Positions 8,303-15,119 of a stretch of 64,000 bases of DNA are shown piece by piece. The DNA lies in assembly GCA_963718775.1 (NCBI GenBank), contig OY970377.1:558001-622000 (forward strand). The letters are read 5' to 3'. The notes under the pieces were generated by a model. It searched no databases and was not told the origin of the DNA. It saw nothing but the letters and a program-made list of their open reading frames with translations. Both the position numbers and the translations under genes were made by a program. This DNA is from VRUE01 sp963718775 (lineage in GTDB: Bacteria > Actinomycetota > Thermoleophilia > Solirubrobacterales > 70-9). How positions within the stretch are numbered: position 1 is the stretch's first letter; each line of letters begins with the position of its first letter.

Positions 8303-10482
8303 TGGCGAGCGCGCCAATTACGGCGAGCGTGGAGTCGGCCGGCCGTGAGGGCGAGCAGAGTCGGGCCCGCTATCCGGACAGGGAGGGTTTCGTAGAGCGC
8401 GACGGGATGAACCTCTTCTACGAGGTGTACGGCGAGGGAGAGGAGACCATCTTCTTGCTCCCCACGTGGTCGCTGGTCCATTCTCGCTTCTGGAAGATGC
8501 AGATCCCCTACTTCGCCCGTCACTTCCGGGTTCTGACGATGGATGGCCTCGGCAACGGCCGCTCCGACCGCTGCCGCGATCCGCAGCGCTACGGAGCCGA
8601 GGAGTTCGCGCGCGACTGCCTGGCCGTGATGGACGCGACCGACACCGACCGGGCGGTGACGGCCTCCTGGTCGCGGGGCGCTCAGTACCAACTGGAGATG
8701 TCGCGCCTTGCTCCCGAGCGCTTCGCGGGCGCTGCCTTCATCGGCCCGATGTTCCCGTACACGCCGTCCCACTGGTCAATCCTGGCCAGCCCAAGGACCC
8801 TGCCCATGTTCCGCAGGCCGGCGCCGGCCTATCGCTGGTGGGCCCGTATGAACGCCAACCACTGGCGCCAGGACTACCCGGCATTCGCCGAGTGGTTCAT
8901 CTCGCGGTGCTTGCCGGAGCCACACTCGACCAAGGGCATCGAGGACGGGGTCGGGTGGGCGCTCGACACCGATCCCGAGACGTTGATCGCCACCGCGGAA
9001 GGAGGAGTGCATCATCGTCGTCGCGTGCTGCGCGGCCTGGCCAAGGACATCGACTGCCCGGTCCTGGTCATCCACGGCGACCGCGACAAGATCACGCCTT
9101 ACCGCGACGGCCGGGCCCTGGCCCGTCTCGGCGACGGACAGCTCGAGCGGGTTCGCGGCGGCGGCCATTTCCCCCACGGTCGCAAGCCCGTCCAGGTGAA
9201 TCTCGCGCTGCGCGACTTCTCGGAGAACGCGTTCGGGCGCCGTCGTCCTCGTCGCGACGCCAACGTCTACCGCCGGGACGACCGTCCCCGCGCCCTCTAC
9301 GTCTCTTCGCCGATCGGGCTCGGTCACGCGCAGCGCGACATCGCGATCGCCCGTGAGATGCGCAAGCTCGAACCCGACCTGCAGATCGATTGGCTTGCCC
9401 AGGACCCGGTCACGCGGGTGCTCGAAGGCGAGGGGGAGCACATCCATCCCGCCAGCGCTCATCTGGCCAACGAGTCCCGGCACATCGAGTCGGAGTCCGC
9501 AGAGCACGACCTGCACTGCTTCCACGCGCTGCGCCGCATGGACGAGATCCTCGCCGCCAACTTCATGCTCTTCCACGACGTCGTGCGCGACGAGCGCTAC
9601 GACCTTTGGATCGGCGACGAGGCCTGGGAGCTCGATTACTACCTGCATGAGAACCCAGGTGAGAAGCGGGTCCCGTTCGCCTGGCTGACCGACTTCGTCG
9701 GCTTTCTGCCGATGGACGAAAGGAATGAGCGCGAAGGCTTCCTGACCGCTGACTACAACGCCGACATGGTCGACCACGTCGCCGAGCACCCCGAGGTTCG
9801 GGACATGGCGTTGTTTGTGGGCAACCCCGACGACATCGTCCCGGAGCGACTCGGACCGCAGCTGCCGGCGATCCGCGACTGGACCGAGCGCCACTTCGAC
9901 TTCACCGGCTATGTGACCGGGTTCGACCCCGCCGACCTCGGCGATCGCACCAGGCTGCGTGCCGAGCTGGGCTACGGCGACGACGAGCGGGTCTGCATCG
10001 TCACCGTCGGCGGCTCGGGCGTCGGGGCGGACCTGTTGCGACGAGTGATCGCCTCCTTTCCCGCGGCCAAGGAGAGAATCCCCGACCTGCGCATGATCGT
10101 CGTCGCGGGGCCGCGAATCGACCCCGCCTCGCTTCCCTCGCATGCCGGTCTCGAGATCGTCCCCTATGTGCACAACCTCTACCGCCACCTGGCGGCCTGT
10201 GACCTGGCAGTCGTCCAAGGCGGTCTGACGACGGCGATGGAGCTAACCGCGCAGAAGCGGCCGTTCCTCTACTTCCCGCTGCGCCACCACTTCGAGCAGA
10301 ACTTCCACGTCCGCCATCGCCTCGAACGCTACGGAGCCGGTCGTCGCATGGACTTCGACGACTCCCCGCCAGAGCGGATCGCGGCGGCGATCGCCGAGGA
10401 GATCGGCCGTGAGGTCGAATACCGCGATGTCGAGGTCGACGGCGCCGCCCGTGCCGCCCGACGCCTCGTGGAGCTGCTCTAG
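8302..10482 (+). CDS. Alpha/beta hydrolase fused to MurG/UGT-like glycosyltransferase
   Basis: 726 residues in one intact frame. Residues 30-305 are an alpha/beta hydrolase: the nucleophile elbow is ASWSRGAQ (serine about residue 119, with Ser instead of the first Gly), the acid is in HGDRDKITPY, and the histidine is in GGGHFPHGR. Residues 330-720 form a two-domain GT-B glycosyltransferase-like unit: SPIGLGHAQRDIAIAREM at its N-terminal half, VTVGGSGVGADLL at the linker, and VVQGGLTTAMEL and FPLRHHFEQN in the nucleotide-sugar half. The fusion suggests sequential or coupled modification of one molecule, perhaps a glycolipid or ester-containing natural product. It is coupled to the upstream TetR gene. 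No signal peptide is seen. Domain calls are good; the joint function is unknown. Confidence 0.75.
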   Translation: MASAPITASVESAGREGEQSRARYPDREGFVERDGMNLFYEVYGEGEETIFLLPTWSLVHSRFWKMQIPYFARHFRVLTMDGLGNGRSDRCRDPQRYGAEEFARDCLAVMDATDTDRAVTASWSRGAQYQLEMSRLAPERFAGAAFIGPMFPYTPSHWSILASPRTLPMFRRPAPAYRWWARMNANHWRQDYPAFAEWFISRCLPEPHSTKGIEDGVGWALDTDPETLIATAEGGVHHRRRVLRGLAKDIDCPVLVIHGDRDKITPYRDGRALARLGDGQLERVRGGGHFPHGRKPVQVNLALRDFSENAFGRRRPRRDANVYRRDDRPRALYVSSPIGLGHAQRDIAIAREMRKLEPDLQIDWLAQDPVTRVLEGEGEHIHPASAHLANESRHIESESAEHDLHCFHALRRMDEILAANFMLFHDVVRDERYDLWIGDEAWELDYYLHENPGEKRVPFAWLTDFVGFLPMDERNEREGFLTADYNADMVDHVAEHPEVRDMALFVGNPDDIVPERLGPQLPAIRDWTERHFDFTGYVTGFDPADLGDRTRLRAELGYGDDERVCIVTVGGSGVGADLLRRVIASFPAAKERIPDLRMIVVAGPRIDPASLPSHAGLEIVPYVHNLYRHLAACDLAVVQGGLTTAMELTAQKRPFLYFPLRHHFEQNFHVRHRLERYGAGRRMDFDDSPPERIAAAIAEEIGREVEYRDVEVDGAARAARRLVELL

Positions 10483-10561
10483 CTTCAAATCGTCGTGTTG
10501 CTGCCGTGAGTGACTCGCGATGGCGCTACGGGCGAGTACGGTGGACTCTCTAGCCGAATGG

Positions 10562-10678
10562 CGGCAACAGCGGCAACAGAATTCACTGCGCCACGGCAAC
10601 ACGGCGGCAACAGCAAGCACGTCTCCTCAAGTCGCGCGGACGCTGCCAACTCTGCACCGCACTTGCATCCTGTTGCCG
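10562..10678. repeat. CGGCAACA octamer cluster
   Basis: Direct copies at 10562, 10571, 10594 and 10605, and an inverted copy at 10671-10678. Such clusters serve as iterons or as arm sites for recombinases in mobile elements; here the role is unknown. Confidence 0.5.
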
Positions 10679-10726
10679 AAAACGAGGTTCATGGCCTCGT
10701 CACGGACCGAGTTGGCTTGCCAGAGC

Positions 10727-10794
10727 CATACCCCCAGCGGCACACAAGGCGAACCAAGTGGCGCGGATCACAGGCGACCAGATCTCGCTGGCAC
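10727..10794. repeat. 68-base diverged direct repeat, copy A
   Basis: Ungapped match to 11857-11924 with about 54 of 68 identical bases. Both copies begin CATACCCCCAGCGG and end TCGCTGGCAC, and both keep complementary CCAGCG/CGCTGG ends. On the minus strand both encode a similar peptide (CQR..V..DPR...RLV.RWGY). The gene between them is thus bracketed. Confidence 0.6.
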
Positions 10795-10912
10795 GTTAGA
10801 ACCACCGCGCTGTTCGCAGCGGCGACTGCCATGAGGAAAGGTGGTCCGGCCCGATGGTCACAACGCCTGACAGGCCAGGAGGCGCTCCTCACGGACGCCG
10901 ATGGCCGCCTCC

Positions 10913-11926
10913 TCAGGGAACTTCGGCCGAAGACCTAAATTTGGATTCGACCCGACCGGTTGCGTCGTAGATTTCGTCCTGCTTCGGCAGTTCAATTTTC
11001 GACACCGGCCCGAAGTCGAGGAAATTCATGGTCATGTCGGTGGTGGTGGATCCTTCCTCTCCCTCTACGGAGCCGGAGATGATGACCGTCATCCGCCGCA
11101 CCCGGGCCCGGGCGTCGATCCAAACTTCGACCTGCGGCGGCGAAACCTGCACTTCGACTCCGAACACTTCCTTCTCAGAAACCGGCAGGGTGCCGCGATA
11201 GCACGTGGTAGCCACTCCGCGGATGTCTTCCTTCCCGATCTCTTCCGCCCCGTCCATCTGTTCGAGCAGCTTCAGTCCTTCCTTCGGTCCGCCATCGGCC
11301 GGAAGCGACGAGCTCGAGTCCGCCGAGGAGAAATCAACCTTTACCCATTTACGCCCTTCCGGCAGCGAGCTGAACTGATCGGACCTCGTGTACGACGTGG
11401 TGCCGTCAGCGATGACCTGGACCTTTGCTCGTCGGCCCGTCGTGTGGCCCCGGACCACCAACGTCCCGCGAGCGCGGCCGCCGTTTTCGAAGACGATCGA
11501 CCCGGTCTCGGTTACTCCTTCGGGCGTGTCCGACGCGGTCGCAGTGGCGTGGATCAACGCGTGCCCGCCCGCTTCGCGCTGCGTCGCTTCGGCCGCCTTG
11601 GCGATTGCGTCCAGCGGGCCGCTGCCACCCCCGCCCGCTTGCTCCAGGACAAAGACGATGGGGACAACGACCGCCACCGCCAGGCCAACCGCAACCCATC
11701 TGCGCACCCGCCTGCGCTCGGACCCCCCGCCATCGGCGGCCCCAGATTTCTCCGCATGCTCCAAGTCTGGAAAAGGTACTCGCTCGGTTTGGTGCCCGCC
11801 CGGAGCCGGCAGAAGAAAGGAGCCCCCCGGGGGAGCAGCTGCGGCCTCGCGCGAGGCATACCCCCAGCGGAACACAAGACGAACCGGGTAGCGCGGATCG
11901 AGGTTGACCCAGTTTCGCTGGCACAT
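10913..11926 (-). CDS. Membrane-anchored LppX/LprG-like protein
   Basis: About 337 residues if started at ATG 11926; the start is uncertain because the first 25 codons coincide with repeat copy B. A single membrane helix (VAVGLAVAVVVPIVFVLEQ) near residue 85 is followed by an extracytoplasmic domain with alternating beta strands. Features such as GTLVVRGHTTGRR, TTSYTRSDQF and GRKWVKVDF, and a late YRGTLPV, recall the LppX/LprAFG lipid-binding fold of actinobacteria. No lipobox cysteine is visible, so it would be anchored by the helix. It diverges from HicBA. Family assignment is tentative. Confidence 0.6.
   Translation of the reverse strand: MCQRNWVNLDPRYPVRLVFRWGYASREAAAAPPGGSFLLPAPGGHQTERVPFPDLEHAEKSGAADGGGSERRRVRRWVAVGLAVAVVVPIVFVLEQAGGGGSGPLDAIAKAAEATQREAGGHALIHATATASDTPEGVTETGSIVFENGGRARGTLVVRGHTTGRRAKVQVIADGTTSYTRSDQFSSLPEGRKWVKVDFSSADSSSSLPADGGPKEGLKLLEQMDGAEEIGKEDIRGVATTCYRGTLPVSEKEVFGVEVQVSPPQVEVWIDARARVRRMTVIISGSVEGEEGSTTTDMTMNFLDFGPVSKIELPKQDEIYDATGRVESKFRSSAEVP
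11857..11924. repeat. 68-base diverged direct repeat, copy B
   Basis: Partner of 10727-10794. This copy overlaps the presumed 5' end of the membrane-anchored gene and lies just upstream of the divergent HicBA operon. Confidence 0.6.
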
Positions 11927-12003
11927 CGCACGAGCCGCTGACGACGGACCAGACCGAGATCGATCTTTCGCCGTTGAACCGACGCACGCGCTACGGTTTC
12001 CGC

Positions 12004-12234
12004 ATGGCCGCATCGGTCGACTTCACGATCTCCTTCGACAGCCCCGACGAGGACGGCTGGATCGTTGCGCGCATTCTGGAGGTTCCTGGAGCCATGAGCC
12101 AGGGCCGCACTCGCGAGGAAGCCAGGGAGAACGTCCTTGACGCCCTCCGCACCGTGCTGACCCCCGACGAGGAGCTTGCCGGACAGGTTCCTCAAGCTGA
12201 TCGCGAGCACCTGCGCTTCGTAGCCGCCGCGTGA
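12004..12234 (+). CDS. hicB: HicB-like antitoxin
   Basis: 76 residues. It has the partial RNase-H fold pattern of HicB: two beta strands with DSPDEDGWIVARILEVPG, then the helix motif SQGRTREEARENVLDALR. ATG 12004 fits the family start; ATG 11974 would add ten residues. It would neutralize the downstream HicA and usually represses the operon. The stop overlaps the GTG start of hicA by four bases. Antitoxin-first order is one of the two known arrangements. Confidence 0.85.
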   Translation: MAASVDFTISFDSPDEDGWIVARILEVPGAMSQGRTREEARENVLDALRTVLTPDEELAGQVPQADREHLRFVAAA

Positions 12235-12422
12235 AGCGCCGCGACCTGGAGCGCCACCTGCGCAACCATGGCTGCCGCGAGATCGGTGGATCGAAGCACG
12301 CCAAGTGGCGCGGGCCGCAAGAGCAAGTCTCGGCCCTGCCACGACACAAGGAGATCGGTCCAGGGCTTGCCCGAGCGATCTGCCAGCAGCTGGGCGTTCC
12401 CCATCCTCCGACCCCCCGCTAA
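12231..12422 (+). CDS. hicA: HicA-like mRNA interferase toxin
   Basis: 63 residues from GTG 12231. It shows the small double-stranded-RNA-binding-like fold of HicA: KRRDLERHLRNHGC, then GGSKHAKWRG holding the catalytic histidine, and ending with PRHKEIGPGLARAICQQLG. HicA toxins cut mRNA independently of the ribosome. It is translationally coupled to the antitoxin. The pair may stabilise the island or act in defence. Confidence 0.9.
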   Translation: MKRRDLERHLRNHGCREIGGSKHAKWRGPQEQVSALPRHKEIGPGLARAICQQLGVPHPPTPR

Positions 12423-12437
12423 TCGGGAGAGTAAGCG

Positions 12438-12671
12438 ATGAACAGCATCGAGCCCCCACACTTCGAGATCGGGCAGGCGGTACTGGTCGACCAGGGCCTT
12501 CCGGGTGAAGTCACGGTCGTCAAACGAGGAACGGTCCCCGGCGTCCTGGGCCTGCCTCCGCTGAACACGTGGCTTTATACGGTCAAGCCCGAAGCGAGTG
12601 ACAACCCACAGACCAATGTTCCCGAGTACAACGTGGTGGCCCAGGCAGATCAGGGCGAATCTTCAGTCTGA
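12438..12671 (+). CDS. Hypothetical protein downstream of HicBA
   Basis: 77 residues. A good ribosome site (GGGAGAG) precedes ATG 12438, 15 bases after hicA. The sequence starts with beta-rich segments (FEIGQAVLVDQGLPGEVTVV) that resemble a small SH3- or KOW-like barrel, and includes TWLYTVKPE. No family recognised. Its position suggests cotranscription with the toxin-antitoxin pair. Confidence 0.55.
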   Translation: MNSIEPPHFEIGQAVLVDQGLPGEVTVVKRGTVPGVLGLPPLNTWLYTVKPEASDNPQTNVPEYNVVAQADQGESSV

Positions 12672-13046
12672 TCGATCGAGCTTGTCGATCTCCACTTCGA
12701 CCACCACAACGAGCAGTACCGCTACAGCGTTTCGTCCCTAACGGAGAGATCATCGTGCCCGTAGAAGCGGCGCTGAATTTGGCTCCACAGGCGAGAAAAC
12801 AGCGGCCTTCCTACAAGCAGATCAGGGTGCCCCGAAGGGACATCTGAAAAAAGTCGCCTTGACTTCCACCCCAGCGGAGCTACCTTCGCCGACGCCAAAG
12901 ACATAAGTGGCCCCGGCGGCGGTGGAACGCCCCGGGGCCTGGCACCGAAGGACGCGCCTTCGATGCAAGCGAGACCGTACTCGCCAAAGCCCCGCAGTGG
13001 GCGGCATCCTGGCGGCTCTCCGGTGCCCTACCGAAAGGAAGGCGCC
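12672..13046. other. Intergenic stretch with one GC-rich hairpin
   Basis: About 375 bases without a convincing gene. It contains a hairpin at 12909-12939 (GGCCCCGG and CCGGGGCC arms with a 15-base loop) about 100 bases before the next gene. No poly-U tract follows, so a terminator role is uncertain. Confidence 0.4.
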
Positions 13047-13469
13047 GTGCCCCGAAAGACGATCAAGATCACCGGCGAGGAACGCGACGCGCTCTACGAC
13101 CAGGTGCGCAACCACCTCGCCGCCCTCGGCGACGTCTTCGTCGCAATGGAGTGCCAGAAGGACTACGCCACCGCCGAACGCCTCGGCATCGAGTTCAGCG
13201 AAGACTTCCGCCTCCTCCAAGACCTCGGCTGGGCAGAGGACGACGACCGCGACCGCGTCGAGCTGACGATGCCCTACGAGGATCTGACCGAATTGATGCG
13301 GCGCCTATGCGAGGAAGCGGAGGGCGGGCTGGCCGACGCCCGAAAAGAGCGCGAAGCCGTCGCCGGAGCGAACGTGATCGAGGGTCTCGAATCCACGATC
13401 CAGACCTGCAACGAAGTGATGGAGGCAATCGAGCTTCAGGAACGCGGGCCGCAGGCTCAGCGGACCTAA
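13047..13469 (+). CDS. Hypothetical acidic protein
   Basis: 140 residues from GTG 13047, which has a GAAAGGAAG ribosome site. The upstream in-frame ATG at 12963 lacks such a site. It starts PRKTIKITGEERDALYDQV, is predicted mostly helical and is strongly charged (DDDRDRVELTMPYEDL). A long amphipathic helix fills the second half. I recognise no named family. It is followed by a hairpin terminator. Likely a cytoplasmic accessory protein of the island. Confidence 0.65.
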   Translation: MPRKTIKITGEERDALYDQVRNHLAALGDVFVAMECQKDYATAERLGIEFSEDFRLLQDLGWAEDDDRDRVELTMPYEDLTELMRRLCEEAEGGLADARKEREAVAGANVIEGLESTIQTCNEVMEAIELQERGPQAQRT

Positions 13470-13471
13470 CC

Positions 13472-13496
13472 GAGCTTCGCCGTAAGGCGAAGGCTC
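13472..13496 (+). terminator. Hairpin after the acidic protein gene
   Basis: Arms GAGCTTCGCC (13472-13481) and GGCGAAGGCTC (13486-13496) close a four-base loop directly after the stop codon. It fits a stem-type terminator without a U tract. Confidence 0.6.
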
Positions 13497-13599
13497 CCGC
13501 AGCCTCGACTCCCATGCAAACGAGGGTGCGGCGAGCGAGCGGTAGGCGACCGGGAACTAAGGCACAGGAGGAACCCGGTCGCCGATCCGCTCAGGTCGG

Positions 13600-13638
13600 C
13601 CGGGGAGGAGCGCAGGCCACCAGTGGACTCCTCCCCGG
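13600..13638. terminator. Eleven-base perfect stem-loop
   Basis: CCGGGGAGGAG at 13600-13610 pairs with CTCCTCCCCGG at 13628-13638 across a 17-base loop. It lies between convergent frames, so it may end transcription from either side. Confidence 0.5.
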
Positions 13639-13652
13639 TTCGGCCCTTGTCG

Positions 13653-13787
13653 CTACCCGTCTCCGTCAGCGGGCAGGAACGGACCGTGCTCGACCTCTAC
13701 GGCTGCGATCTCCTCGACGGTGGCGTCCCGCTCGTCCTCGCCGAGCATCGCCTTCCAGTAAGTCGGAATCCATTCGCAACGATCCAT
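13653..13787 (-). CDS. Possible small protein (44 aa)
   Basis: A short frame with a protein-like composition (MDRCEWIPTYWKAML, then ERDATVEEIAAVEVEHGPF). There is no clear ribosome site and no recognised family. The rest of the 13.5-14.0 kb interval has nothing else I can support. Could be the end of a decayed gene. Confidence 0.25.
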   Translation of the reverse strand: MDRCEWIPTYWKAMLGEDERDATVEEIAAVEVEHGPFLPADGDG

Positions 13788-14000
13788 CGCCAAACCATTG
13801 CAGGACCGCGCGGTCCGAGCGTCAAGCCGAGAGAGCGGGGATCGGCACTCGACGTGCCAGAGGAGATGAACCGGCCAAATCGGACTGCGCTGGCCTGGAT
13901 GGGGGACCAAGAAGTAGGGCAAAACACCGCCGCCTTGCACACAGCCTTGCTGTCACCAGAGATTACGCCGACCTCATGGGCATAATCTTCCGCTCCATTC

Positions 14001-15119
14001 ATGCCCGAGCACTCAGCAACTCAACATGTGGATTACTTGCGGCAGTGCCTACGCCAGGACAAGGCGCCAATTGGGTTCTTCCTAAGCGCTGGATGCGGTG
14101 TCTCCGTTCAAGTATCGAACAACCCGCTTATTCCCGATATCGCGGGAATGACCGAGCGGATCACCTCAACATTTAGCGGCTCCTCCCTAAAGGCGGAGTT
14201 CGAAGCGCTCCTTGCCACTTTTTCTGGAGCAGCGCCTAATGTCGAGGATCTCCTGAGTCGAATCCGAGCACTATCGGCGGTTGCCGATGCAGGACCGGTC
14301 CATGGGCTTAGCGCAGGAGTCCTTGAGCAGCTCGACGTCGCAATGAGCGATTCCATCGCGGATCTAGTGGGCGTAGATTTGCCTGAGGCAGCGACGCCGC
14401 ACCGCAGTCTTGCTGCATGGGCCAGCTCAGCCGTGCGAGCGGCACCCATCGAACTATTTACGACTAACTATGACTTGCTGTTTGAGCAAGCTCTTGAGCG
14501 GGTTGGCGTCCCGTACTTTGACGGCTTCGTAGGGTCAAATCGCCCATTTTTCGACGCTGCGGCGCTAGACCGCGATGAACTTCCAGCCCGCTGGTTGCGC
14601 CTTTGGAAGCTCCACGGCTCCATCAACTGGCGGAGGGGCGACGACGGAGGCGTATACCGCACGTTTACCGGAGACAAGGCCTCTCCGACCCTCATACACC
14701 CTTCGCATCTCAAGTACGACGAGAGCCGCAAGATGCCGTATCTCGCGATGATCGACCAGTTGCGAAGCTTCCTCCGCAAGCGCCGGGCCACGATAGTTCT
14801 CTGTGGCTACTCCTTCGGGGATGAGCATCTTGAGAATGTGCTGCTCCAAGAGCTAGAGGGAAATCCAACGGCTGCTGCGTTTGCGCTGATGTACGGCAAT
14901 CTCGACAGCCACTCTAGGGCCGTAGCTCTTGCCGAACGTCGGCCCAATCTCACCGTAATCGCCAAGGATGCTGCAGTTGTTGGCACGCAGCGGGGTGATT
15001 GGAGCCCCGACAACGACGGTAAGCCGACCACAGTAGAGATCGGAGACTTCTGCAAACTTGGCGAGCTGCTCGCCGAAATGAGCGGAGAACCACCCTCTGA
15101 GTCGGCAGATGCGACCTGA
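14001..15119 (+). CDS. SIR2 family NADase-like protein of a SIR2-HerA defence pair
   Basis: 372 residues. SIR2 features are FFLSAGCGVSV near residue 30 (the glycine-rich NAD loop), FTTNYDLLFEQAL (about 155, with the conserved Asn and Asp), KLHGSINW (about 202, with the catalytic histidine) and CGYSFGDEHLENVL (about 268). This is the non-deacetylase SIR2 type found in anti-phage systems, where it destroys NAD on infection. Its stop overlaps the start of the HerA gene by 11 bases, so both proteins are made together. In characterised SIR2-HerA systems the two form a large complex. Base composition and codon use are visibly less GC-rich than flanking chromosome, consistent with transfer. Confidence 0.9.
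   Translation: MPEHSATQHVDYLRQCLRQDKAPIGFFLSAGCGVSVQVSNNPLIPDIAGMTERITSTFSGSSLKAEFEALLATFSGAAPNVEDLLSRIRALSAVADAGPVHGLSAGVLEQLDVAMSDSIADLVGVDLPEAATPHRSLAAWASSAVRAAPIELFTTNYDLLFEQALERVGVPYFDGFVGSNRPFFDAAALDRDELPARWLRLWKLHGSINWRRGDDGGVYRTFTGDKASPTLIHPSHLKYDESRKMPYLAMIDQLRSFLRKRRATIVLCGYSFGDEHLENVLLQELEGNPTAAAFALMYGNLDSHSRAVALAERRPNLTVIAKDAAVVGTQRGDWSPDNDGKPTTVEIGDFCKLGELLAEMSGEPPSESADAT

Larger units (their letters stand above)
10483..10912. other. Non-coding stretch with repeats, possible island left end
   Basis: About 430 bases between the fusion gene and the lipoprotein-like gene. No convincing coding sequence; the short frames here lack start sites and family features. It holds a cluster of CGGCAACA octamers (10562-10612), an inverted copy at 10671-10678, one copy of a 68-base diverged repeat (10727-10794), and CGCTACGGG at 10524-10532, which also occurs in the tRNA-Glu 3' end at 22911-22919. 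Confidence 0.5.

Noticed and set aside
8776..10218. A 480-residue minus-strand open frame
   Set aside because: Antisense of the glycosyltransferase half of the fusion gene; no motifs.
10483..10912. Possible recombinase or phage remnant in the gene-free stretch
   Set aside because: Frames here show no catalytic motifs or plausible starts; only repeats can be supported.
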